Shown here: positions 51,941 to 61,807 of the stretch, piece after piece
How positions within the stretch are numbered: the first letter of the stretch is position 1
How the letters are laid out: each line of letters opens with the position of its first letter
Source of the DNA: Paracyclopina nana
Lineage: Eukaryota > Arthropoda > Copepoda > Cyclopoida > Cyclopettidae
Direction of reading: 5' to 3'
DNA: 64,000 nucleotides
Assembly: GCA_019096065.1 (NCBI GenBank)
Contig: JAGUCH010000002.1
Span: forward strand, 12,226,501 to 12,290,500
Notes under the pieces: generated by a model
What the model was told of the DNA's origin: nothing
The model's database searches: none
The model's input: only the letters and a program-made list of their open reading frames with translations
Position numbers and translations under genes: made by a program

Positions 51941-53539
51941 GGGATATACTAAAATGCGCGACATGCGCGACAAACTAATAGATACTAAAATGCGCGACAT
52001 ACAGACATATTTTGTATTATTAAGCTATGCATAAAAAGTATCTGCTATATCACAGTCAATACAGGGGGCGGCCGCAGAACTCTGTATTCAAATATACGTA
52101 TATTTATCTGCAATTGCAATGAGTCAGTGGATTTTTTCAATGCAAATTTAACTTTGATCATCTATTATTTTATTTTAGCTTCAAGAAGAAGAGTGCTCAT
52201 AAAGAATTTATACGCGACACAAGCCACACACGCGACATATGCGACTTTCTACTAAAATACGCGACACACGCGACTCCTAAAATACTAGACAAGCAACAAA
52301 ACTTTTAAATTAACTTTTGAAACAATTAATTTTTTCAGGACTTATGCTATCAATCTTTGAAAGTGTGAAGGCAACATTTATAATATTTACACCATTGGAA
52401 ATCTTTCATTGCGCAGACTGATAATATTTCCAAACTTATTATTAATCAAAAATTCAACATTTAGACATTACATATGACATTACTATTGAAATCAATGCAC
52501 ATAATTGTACCAAAAAATCACAAATCTTTTTTCTGTAAAGCATAATTTTATGTAAAATCCAATAATATGTTGAAAAATTAAATAATTTCTTTTAGATTGA
52601 AATGAGATTGCATGTAAGCAAGATGCAATCAGAATAAAGCTTAGTCAATAAAAGAAAGGCCAGTAACTATTTGATATTTTCCACTTCTCCTTTAATTGTT
52701 TAAATTGATTTTTAAAGATGAGTAAATTATGAAATAATTTAGTGTTAATATTTTTGACATAAAAAATTTGATAGCATCTCTCTTAAAAAGCCAAAAATCA
52801 GAATTCAGCACCACTATTCTGTTCATATATAAAATCTTTAAGGAATCAGAACACGAAATTCCTTAGCTCAAACGAGTTCTCTCTATTATAAAGTAGCTAC
52901 ATAGAGTGACTGCTTGTCTCGTATTTTAGGAGTCGCGTGTGTCGCGTATTTTAGTAGAAAGTCGCGTATGTCGCGAATTTTAGTATATCCCCTAAAATAC
53001 GCGACACTTAAAATGTGCGACATACGCGACAAACGCGACAAACATTAAGGGCCTGTTCACCTGCAATACTATCAACAAAATAACGCGCGATATTATGCTG
53101 ATATTTCCAAATATGATGATTTTTCAGATTTTGACTTCGGAATCGCTCTATTGGTACCGAAAGCCATACTACACTAGTTTAAAGATTCTCGGTTTCTCAG
53201 CATTTCACTCCAAAAAAAAAGAAGAACTTTTATTGACGCGACTTTTTGTGACAAAATTGCTGAAAGAAAGGAAAAGTCTACCTTAGAATTAGATTAAGAG
53301 TTTTAGTGGGGCTGATTCGACTAAGCTAGGCCAGCCATTTTGCACTGTTTTAAGAGTTGGCTTATTTTGATGCTAAAATACTTAATACATTGTGAAGGCT
53401 TACAGCAAAGCTAAAAATTAAGTGAAATAGAAGTTTTCCAAGCCGCGTATTTTAGGTGTCGAGTGTTCGTGTCGCGTATTTTAGTAGATTGTCGCGCATT
53501 TCGCGTGTATCGCGTATGTCGCGTATTGTAGTACATCCC
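51941..53539. mobile_element. Nested inverted-repeat element cluster with CGCGAC motifs
   Basis: Arrays of TACTAAAATACGCGACA-type motifs are arranged as inverted repeats. The outer left end GGGATATACTAAAATGCGCG (51941) is matched in inverted form at the end at 52991 and more loosely at 53539. An inner pair, 52232-52295 and 52911-52974, is complementary at 62 of 64 positions and encloses about 615 bp of AT-rich DNA. A third set (52992-53048 with about 53443-53539) lies to the right. No transposase-like frame is present. It looks like one nonautonomous element inserted in or beside another. Target-site duplications are not obvious. CGCGAC is otherwise rare in the AT-rich surroundings. Confidence 0.75.
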
Positions 53540-54034
53540 GGCACGCACAAAATTAGTATTTTCAAACTTTTTTTCAATGAATACTTGACACTTAGAGTTA
53601 AAAAAAATATAATTTATGAATAATAACAACCAAAGTAGCCATTCATAATCAAATAAGGTTATTCAAAATGTTTATCAAAAATGTAGCAAGCTTATCAAAA
53701 AATCAAATAAGTTCATATAAAATGAAAACAGATTTAATAAAACTTAAGGAGCCCAGTTGAAATTAAAAAGCTTAGTCTATACAATAAGATTATATTTATT
53801 TTGACAAGCAAGTTTGTAGAATTATTGACACCTTCTTACAAAATTAAGCAACTTTTTGAAGAAAGGCCTCTTAAGAATTCAACTTGCATGACCTAATTTG
53901 AAATTTAAGATTTTATTTTTATAACTCTTCCAAAAAATTAGGAATGTGTTTGAAAAAATTCGTCATTTTTTCTCTCGTTAAGTTACTACGAACGAGATCG
54001 AAATTTTCCGTCTAGGTTTTTAGCTGTTTCAGCT
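53540..54034. other. AT-rich spacer
   Basis: Very AT-rich, without genes. It includes the 3' untranslated region of the AKT-like gene (minus strand). Confidence 0.5.
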
Positions 54035-55598
54035 TTATTTATAGGCACTATCATCTGAAAACAATGAAAAAGTAGAAAAACCAGACCCAAGCTCGACGTT
54101 CAGGTTATTGCCATCAGGAGAAATAGTGACAGGCTGCTCTGTAAAGGCATCATCAAAATTGCTGGTATCAGTTTCATCTCTTATGAGTGGCTTATATGGT
54201 GGCTCAATCAGCTTCTTGTCGAGCCTTTCCCAATTGAGGCCTTTGAAAAAAGGATGGCCTTTTATTGCAAGGGCACCACTGGCTCCACAACCTAATCTTC
54301 TGCCAGGATCCTTTTCCAGAAGATCTCGAAGTAGAGAAATTGCATCCTCAGAGATATCCATGTCATTCGGAAAAAACAATTCTTGGTCAAGGATATGGGC
54401 AGCCATTTCACTTCTGTCGGCATTGTATTCAAAAGGCAAAAATCCAAAGAGCATTTCATACATGACGACGCCCAGCTGCCACCAATCCACAGGCGATCCA
54501 TACTCCTTGTCGAGGAGCACTTCTGGAGCCATATATTCAAGAGTTCCACAAAAGCTATGGGTCATCTTGTCCAAGCTGACATCTTCTTTGCACAGCCCAA
54601 AATCCACCAGCTTCAAGTGACCCTCGCAGTCGACGAGAATGTTTTCAAGCTTAACATCGCGATAAATTATGTTCATGTCGTGCAAGTATTCAATCGCCGA
54701 CACAAGTTCAGCTGCATAGAACCTGGCCCGTTCCTCATCGAATCTGGAGCACAGTTGTAGGTGGAAGTACAAGTCACCTCCAGGAATGTAATCAGTGACA
54801 AGACAAAGATGATCCTCGGTGGAGAAAGCATACTTCAAGGCAACAAGAAACGGATGCTTTGCTTTGCTCAAGACACTTTTTTCAGCCAGCACTCTATCCA
54901 AAACATTCTCCTCCCGTAAAAACTGTTTCTTCATGATTTTCATCGCGTACAGCTCACTGGAGCACTTTTCGCGACACAACAACACTTTGCCGTAGCCTCC
55001 TCTTCCAATTACTTTGATGAACTCAAAACAGTGCATTCCCTGCAGATCATCCCATTAATGCATGCCAGCAGAAAAATCAAAGTACGATCTGTCCTACCAG
55101 TTTTCTCGAACCCGCTAGACCACCGCAGCCCCCATGGTTTTCAGCGCAAAGCGTACTATTCACCGACTTGATTGCATCCACCCAAGCAGTCCTGCCGATG
55201 AAAATGAGCAACTTTTTATTATCTGCTAATTATGTGAAATACCTTTCTTCGCAGGTGGCAGCCATAAAGTGTCGCTCAATGATCTCATCCACATGGAGGC
55301 AACGCAAAGTGAAGAGAAAACTTTTGTGGCAATCAACCGAGAAAGTGCTGCAATTGTTCACAGAAAAGACATTGTTTGGATTGGCTTCTTCCAAGGCATT
55401 GGGACGAGCCTTGTATCCAATAAAGTCTCCGTTTTTCTTCAAGATAAAGTACCTTTGACGCCATACTTTCATGTGCTCCGCTAAAATTGATACTCCCACT
55501 AGTAAATCTTAGTATCATTGAGTTACCACCTTAAGCTCACCTTTTTTCCTTAGCCACCCTTCTTTGATGACCTCAACCAAGTCATTTTCAGCTGACAT
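54035..55598 (-). CDS. Divergent AKT-like AGC kinase with PH domain
   Basis: Exons 55598-55541, 55480-55243, 55191-55098 and 55039-54035 (introns 60, 51 and 58 nt) encode 464 residues, close to AKT (about 480). The PH domain at about 5-110 starts EVIKEGWLRKKAEHMKVWRQ and includes RYFILKKNGDFIGYKARP, as in AKT. The kinase domain (about 134-390) has GRGGYGKV, the ATP-binding Lys in YAMKIMKK, YRDVKLEN and VDFGLCKE, so it should be catalytic. The C-tail has FDDAFTEQPVTISPDG and the hydrophobic motif FSTFSLF. Differences from conserved AKT are YRDVK for YRDLK, SFCGTLEY for TFCGTPEY, so Ser (about 282) sits at the PDK1 site, and FSLF for FSYS at the mTORC2 site. It is probably an AKT paralogue or fast-evolving orthologue in insulin/PI3K signalling. 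Confidence 0.88.
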
Positions 55599-55794
55599 GA
55601 TGTTTCAGAAAACTAGATCAGAACGACGCTCTGTCACGCTCGAAATTCTATTCTTAACTAAATTAATGCAAAGCTAAGTCACATCCAGGCATAGAATAAA
55701 AAACTACGTCATAGATTTCATTTCATCTATTAAGCTCAAATTACGGAACAATTCGTTACCTTTTTTGCACAACCTGTGCAGACATAATGTAGCA

Positions 55795-57519
55795 TCAGAA
55801 CCAGAATCCACCCAAGTTGCCAGACCCATTGTTGGCATTAGACTCTGGAGGACTCCCGAAAATGTCCTCAAAGCCGGGTAACGCGGTGGGTGCAGCAGCA
55901 GTCCCCCCTCCAAAGTTCAAATGAGAAAAATCAAAAAAGCCTAGAGGACGTCCAGCATTGCTCGAGGGCTGCTGCTGTTCTTCTGGAGACGTCATCAGGT
56001 TTTGAATACTGAAAGCTGCATTCGATTTGGCCTCCATTGGCTGCAATCGATCTGGCGTTTTCTCATGTGAAGGCGAAACATTTTTCAAGCCACTGTCCCG
56101 CTGAGCCTGTTCATCTAAGAAAAGCTGGCGCGACACTGGACCAGTATTTTCGTTCGGGTCGAAAGCATTGACAATGGGAACTTGGTCCATTTCATCATCA
56201 GAGACGATCTTTCGTTGGATCCTCGTGCTAGGACAACCTCCTTTGGTTTCAATAAATTTGGGCGCTTCATGGTTGAATTTTTCTCTTTGCTCTTCCGTGG
56301 CTGGAGGAGTATGTTGAACTCTTCTCAGCGTAGCCATCAAATTTTGCGCAGGATCTCCTGATGCTCTGCTAAAAGCATTAAAGATTAATAAGCTCTAATC
56401 ACTAATATAACTGATTACCTCATGTTTTCCATAGAGGCCGTGGGTCTGGTTGGGGTGAATTTTCTGTTGACAATGGGCGACTCGGTTGGCTGCTTTTGAG
56501 TGGATGCCAACATCATGTGGCTGATTTTGGAAGTCTCCACAAGCCCTTTCAGGCAAAGAGATGCTGCAGGAGTGGAAATAGCAGTTGGTCCGTGATGTGG
56601 ATTGAAGATGGTACTGTTCAAAGCAGAATTGGCGCTAGTAGCACTCTTGCCTTTATTATTGTCTCCGTCTTGCTCGACAACCCTGGGAGTAGCAGCGGTT
56701 GTTTCATTGAACATTGTGTCCATCCCGGAATCATGATTTTCGTTCTCCTCATCTTTGCGATAGTTTAGCTCTTCGCTGTTGGGCTCTGAAACAGTACTCT
56801 CGATTTGTGCTGCCTTGGCTGCCTTACGCTGAGCAACTTGGGCCTCGAGCTCATCTATTTGTTTGCTTCGCTCAGCATTTCTCGCTTGGAGCTGCTCGAG
56901 CTGAGCCGACAGAAATTCGTACTTCTCAGCATCTTGGGCTTGCTTACGCTCCTGCTCTTCCAAGTCTTCGAGCTCTTGGCGGGCCTGCTCAAGTTCTCGC
57001 TGAGCATCTGCCTTTACTTTGGCTAGAGCTTCCTCTTCTCTTCTCAGCTCCAACCATTTCCTCAGCAATGGCTGTTTATCGCACATTTTCGCAACGGCCG
57101 CGTCGTGAAAATCCGTCCGCTGCTTCAGAGAGGCCGCATTGGCCTCTTTAAAGGCGGCCAGTTTGTGTTCGTGTTCAGCCACATCTCGTTGCTTGTGCTC
57201 GAGGTCCGCATTTAAAGATCTGCAAAGGTAGCAGGTAAGCCCTAATTTTTCTCTATGATTTACAATATCACCTTTGAACGTCTCGAAAATGCTGAATGGT
57301 CGAGTCCAAGGATTCGCTTTGCGCGGTTAGAGAGGCAATTTTCTCATCCAGAGCCTTATTTTCTTTCTCCAATTCGGCGGAGTAGGCTTCTTTTTCGGCA
57401 ATGATTTTTTCCAGCTGCTCCAGGTGACTTTTCGCTCGAATCTCTTTCACCGAGGCCTCTTCTAGCTCTTCTTTCATGGCTTTCATGGCCAGAAATCCAT
57501 CCTGGAACGGGTTCACCAT
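55795..57519 (-). CDS. Coiled-coil protein, function unknown
   Basis: Three exons (57519-57272, 57219-56419, 56368-55795) with introns of 52 and 50 nt encode 540 residues. The start MVNPFQDGFLAMKAMKEELE leads straight into heptad-rich helices that continue to about residue 225 (for example RREEEALAKVKADAQRELEQ), interrupted near 120 by KMCDKQPLLRKWL. The second half is disordered and Ser/Thr/Pro-rich, with several SP/TP sites (TESPIVNRKFTPTRP, SHEKTPDRL) that suit CDK-type phosphorylation. The C-terminus is Gly/Phe-rich: PLGFFDFSHLNFGGG and LPGFEDIFGSPP. I do not recognise a family. A chromosome-axis, centrosome or kinetochore protein would fit the architecture but is not shown by the sequence. 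It lies 196 bp upstream of the AKT-like start on the same strand. Confidence 0.8.
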
Positions 57520-57951
57520 GACGATGTCGACGATTTTCTCCGATTGGAAAGGTGCAATTTCTAATCAACGATTTTTCCTCGACCGGAAGGCTAGTGTCGT
57601 TTGACGAGAAAAAAAGGCGTTTGCGTTTTTTGATTTTTTATTTACTCATCAGTCGTTTCGCATTATCACAATATTACATAGTAAGTGAATATGAATAGTC
57701 GCGTTAACGTTAATATGATAAATTGGCAGTTTTACGCAATACTTTTTTGTTTGCTGTCATGATATTTGTGTGGAAATGACTGCTCAAATTGGGTCGTCAA
57801 CTTGAGATATGAAAAGGAGCACCTTGTAGCTAGGCTGTTGGTGGCGAGCAAGTAAAAGTAGACGATTAGCTATAGTACAAAACGAAATTATGTCTAGAAA
57901 GGTATCAAAATCGGTGGGCTGAATGAAAGGAATCACACGTGGTTGCTGTTG
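57520..57951. other. Spacer between coiled-coil gene and zinc-finger gene
   Basis: 432 bp containing the promoter side of the coiled-coil gene and the 3' side of the zinc-finger gene. No other feature recognised. Confidence 0.5.
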
Positions 57952-59227
57952 TCAGTGGTGCACGTCACTCATGAGGTGCGTGTTGAAGTCGTACATGTCG
58001 GAGGCCACGTGGCCGCAGTTGTTGCACTTCCACGGGTCATCGCCGCTGTGGAAGCCTCGGTGCAAAAAGTACAACGTGACGTTGGGGAAGATGATGTTGC
58101 AGTGTTGGCATTGAAACGCACTCGTCTCCGGACTGCTGGCTTGGCCTTGGGAGCAGCTGGCCGTTTTGAGCCTCTTCTCCGCGACGAGAGAAGCAGAGGT
58201 TTTGTCCGCGGCCGCTGGCCTCTTGATGTTTTTCATGCTCAGGTCCTTGGCCTCTTCGGCGTCGTCGTGGGCGGTCTCCTGCTTGACAAAGTATCCTGGA
58301 GCCTCGTGGATGACGACGTTGTTGACATCTGGGCTGCTGGAGGACGAGGTGATGCTGTCATCCACGGCTTTGGCCACCGTCGTCCTCGTGATGGACACGG
58401 CGGGCGTGCTATTGTTGTTGTTATTGTTGTTAAAGCAGTGCTTGATTGAGGTCATCTTCTTCTCGGTTGTGGACGACGACGAGGATGGCAAGGGCGAGGA
58501 GGAGGCCGATCTGCTGCATGAATCCGGCTCCACGAGGCAAGCGTTGGGCGAGTCCAGATCGATGCTATGCTTGGCGAGCAGGTGATGCCGGATTTGCACC
58601 ATGTCCGGGGCCAGGAACGAGCAGAGCTTGCACACCTTGTCGCTCTTGCCGGTGACGCCCAAGTGTTCCGCCTTTCGCAGAGAAGAAAAGGTTATGCTAA
58701 AAATACTGTTCAAGCAAAAGTGTCCTCCTTACCTGGAAGTGAGCGTTCATGGCGATGTGTCGTTGAAAGCGCTTCTTGCAGACCGGACACTGGAAGCAGA
58801 GCTGCGTCTTGAGCTTCTCCTTGCGCGCGGCCGCGGTCAATTTGGCGTGATGGCCAACGTCCTCGTTGGAGGCCGCCGAGGTCGAGATCCCCTGGTGTCG
58901 CAGCTGCATGAGCAGGTTGGCGTACATCTCCTTGCTGCTGCAGGTGGAGGAGGGCGAGGCTTGCCTGGTGTCGTCCGGACTGATGGCCTCTGAAGAGGAG
59001 GACGAGGAGGCCGCCAGGAAGCGCTTGCGCGCGTTCGCATGGTGACTGGTGAGATCCAGCGAGGCCACCGGAGGACTGTTGAGCGAGGCCGTGAGCAGGG
59101 GCGTCTTGTCGTGCTGCTGCACCAGCGAGGTCTCCACTTTGTTCTCGCCAGTGAGACTGAGGGATTTCTTGTGGTTGTTGTTCGAGTCGTTGGTGTCATC
59201 GTCAGTGTGGCGGTCATGCTTGTGCAT
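57952..59227 (-). CDS. Zinc-finger transcription factor with Ikaros/hunchback-type C-terminal finger pair
   Basis: Exons 59227-58733 and 58671-57952, with a 61-nt intron, give 404 residues. Fingers 1-2 span the splice junction: FQCPVCKKRFQRHIAMNAHF, then KVCKLCSFLAPDMVQIRHHL. The C-terminal pair reads FQCQHCNIIFPNVTLYFLHR followed by DPWKCNNCGHVASDMYDFNT, with spacing and aromatic residues typical of the Ikaros/hunchback/TRPS1 dimerisation fingers. The middle has Ser, Asn and acidic tracts and AKDLSMK, close to a CtBP-binding motif (PxDLSxK). A likely nuclear repressor (inference). An in-frame stop lies upstream of the ATG, but it is also part of a CCACTAG acceptor, so a further 5' exon may exist. 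High GC content and repeats make the frame boundaries slightly less certain. Confidence 0.8.
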
Positions 59228-60711
59228 CCTAGCCGGAGTCTTGAAAGACTAGTGGAAGTGGTGAAGGAGGTGAAAACGTGGATATGGTATGTGGAGCAAT
59301 GACTCTTCTTATTTTAAAACACTTTCACCCTACTCCAGTGGTATATAGTGGTAGTAGTGGCGTAAGGTGGTCACTGGGTCAACGTACTCCGAGTCAAAGT
59401 CGGGTCGAGTCGTCAGTCAGTCAGTCAGTCAGTCAGTCTATCAGTCAGTCAGAAGAATGTTCTCTTGTCATGGGTCGGGCTTGGTGGAAAAAAGCTATTT
59501 TTTCAAACTTGCAACTCGTGTCCGTGTCTCCGCAGCAACTTTTGTCGACTGCTGCTGATCTTGCACTCGCGCCGCTTATTGACGGAACCAACATGTGTTC
59601 CAAATCCAATGCAGCAGCGTGCGCAGACTCTCTCCAACCTAGACATGCCTCAAGTCAGGCCGGAGTTTCCCTTTGCAGCTTCACAATAAGGATATAAAAT
59701 ATCTGTGTCAGTCACTCTGCTGCTACGTACGGCAGATCTGAGTAGTACGCTAACTAAAAGCTGATAGAGCATTTTAACTTGATGCATTCTTACTACACCG
59801 GTTTGTCCTATTTTACCACTTGAATTCAATTTCCAAAAATTTGTGGGTTTTTTTTTTTGGTTTTTTTTAAGCTGGCAAAAAAGTTGCAATTTCCCTCAGC
59901 AAAAAAAATTAATAAATAAATTCTAGCTTTGTTGTAGAAAATAAATTGAATTATCTTGCTTGTAGGAAAAAAGAAATTGTCATTTTTTTTCTGTGTGTGT
60001 CTAAAATTAGAAAGATCATTTCAGCGAGCCTCTTTGGTGTAGCTTTTATCCAGAGCTGGTTTCTCTCCCCACAACGAGTACTATTTAAAGAGATCCGTGG
60101 CAGAGCAGTGAGCACTTTTTTGGGTCAACTGCTGGAAGAACAAAGGGTCATTAGACAAGCCATGCTATTTTGTCAAACGCGCTATGTCACGGCCGCTTAG
60201 AGGTTACGAAGTGTAACAATGAAGTTGGTCACTCGCGAGCATTTTTCTTGCCGCCGACAACCACGTGGCCTATTTTCATCGAGAGCTCGACGACGCAGCT
60301 TCAAATCATCCGGCCAGGTTCTGAGACACACGCACCACTTCAAAGCTGTGGCCCAATTTCTCCTAAGCAGCACAGAGGTCAACCAACCATGATGGCGATG
60401 GAGATCGCATCTGAGAGTGTCATGAAGAATAGCATTTAGCAAATGCTGAAAAATATCGCTTACTAAAAACAGGGAGATTTCAACGAGCGGAGTGAAAACG
60501 CGTATCTTTCTCTTTTGGAGGGTCATACATACACGAGGGTGAGTAGTGCAATAAAACCGCGGCCGTCGAGGAGCGTGTGTGGTGTCCTAGTTTGGCCTGA
60601 ATAAAGCACCAACTACTGATTTTCTCCCCTGGCTGCATCTCCGAGGAGGAGAAACTGACAAAGGACAACAACACTCATGATACTGAAAACACTAGATAAA
60701 TTTCCGTTTTA
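59228..60711. other. Gene-free interval of 1.5 kb
   Basis: Includes the upstream region of the zinc-finger gene, a CAGT microsatellite and AT-rich sequence. Several short open frames occur on both strands, but none has a recognisable domain or a supporting splice pattern. Confidence 0.5.
59412..59452. repeat. CAGT tetranucleotide microsatellite
   Basis: About nine GTCA/CAGT units with one interruption (CTAT). It lies about 200 bp upstream of the zinc-finger gene start and is probably length-variable. Confidence 0.9.
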
Positions 60712-61430
60712 TCATACTAATTTGTCATCTTCGCAAATGCATCTGCAACTTTTGGTCGTTGTCGTCGACGGTGGTGACCTCTCCTCGATCACGGTCACTT
60801 TTTCAGTGTAGTCCTCGTAGTTGTTGTACTCGTACTCGTCGTGGGGGAAAAAGTTTTGCAAAAACGGCAACGCCACTGGCAACGTTTCAACCTTTTCCAG
60901 TTGGTTCTTTTCCTCCACATTTAGGCCGATGTTTGGGTTGGGAGCGGTCAACTCGTCCAAGTCATCAACGGTATCGTTGACCTCAGGAATGTAGGGCTTC
61001 CAGTCATTATTATTGTCGTCGCTGTAAAACTCGTCGTCGTCGTCTTGATTGTAGTAGTACGCGTAGTCCCCTCCGTATATGGCGTTGTCGGACTCATTGA
61101 CCTGCACGATTAGCGGGTCGTTATTCACAGCCTTCGGTAGCACTTCATTCTTCTCGGTGATCCGCTCGCCTTCACTGTCATAATCGCCCAGCAGCATTTT
61201 GGGCGTGGTGTCGAAGTAGGGCCCAAAGTGGTTGAAAAAGGTGGCATCCATGCAAAAGAACCCGGTGCAGCCCTTCTTGTCCAAGGCCTGGCCTTTCGCT
61301 CTCGCAGCTAATACGGCCAGAATTATTGAGCAATGCACGACTGCCTGCAATTAGAATCACGAAAACAAATGCTGTAGCAGATGGTGGCACTCTTAAAGCT
61401 TAGAAGTTTGAACTCATGTCTTACCTGCAT
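60712..61430 (-). CDS. Small acidic secreted protein, unknown family
   Basis: Exon 1 holds only ATG CAG (61430-61425). After an 80-nt intron, exon 2 (61344-60712) continues, giving 212 residues. The spliced N-terminus MQAVVHCSIILAVLAARAKG is a signal peptide. The mature part begins with a small Cys-containing region (KKGCTGFFCMDATFFNHFGP), then a strongly acidic Asp/Asn/Tyr-rich centre (YYYNQDDDDEFYSDD). It ends with Tyr-rich EYEYNNYEDY, a Thr run and CRCICEDD. An initiator-like TCAGTT occurs just upstream of the ATG. No homologous family recognised. The Tyr/Asp richness suits an extracellular, possibly sulphated or cuticle-associated protein (conjecture). Confidence 0.72.
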
Positions 61431-61807
61431 GATTGTAATTCGCGAACTGAATTGTTTAGCTTTTGTCAATGTCAGTGTGTGCTGCTGCTTTAGCAGGGAA
61501 AAAACTGACGCACCACTTCATTATTAGAGTGCGCAATGAATCGCGTAGGGCGTATTTACTGCGTTTCGTAATGCATACAACTGCATGGGCAGAAGACGTG
61601 ACCCTTTCATAAGAAAAAATAGCAGTCTTAAGAAAAGTTGCAAAATCCCAAGTGACAGGGCAAATTTCTAATTGTGAACACATCATCATCACCATCATCC
61701 TTTTTCTAAAAAAAAACCGCAAGAAATCAATTGGTCGTTTGGAAATGGCACTTTAAAGATGCCATGCTATTATTTTGGCAATTGATTACAATTTTGTAGC
61801 TTAAATT
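61431..61807. other. Spacer between acidic protein gene and Speedy gene
   Basis: 377 bp with the promoter of the acidic protein gene and the 3' region of the Speedy/RINGO gene. A short CATCATCATCACCATCATC tract is at about 61680. Confidence 0.5.

Noticed and set aside
53095..53286. 63-codon frame inside the inverted-repeat cluster as a possible transposase fragment
   Set aside because: No catalytic or zinc-finger motif, AT-rich composition, and too short to judge.
54108..54620. 170-codon plus-strand frame opposite the AKT-like kinase
   Set aside because: Antisense shadow of a conserved kinase domain.
58837..59217. 126-codon Arg/Thr-rich frame on the minus strand overlapping the zinc-finger exon
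   Set aside because: An alternative frame of GC-rich repetitive codons; the overlapping frame contains real zinc fingers and splices correctly.
60170..60439. 89-codon plus-strand frame upstream of the acidic protein gene
   Set aside because: No signal peptide, domain, promoter or splice evidence, and the amino-acid order looks random.
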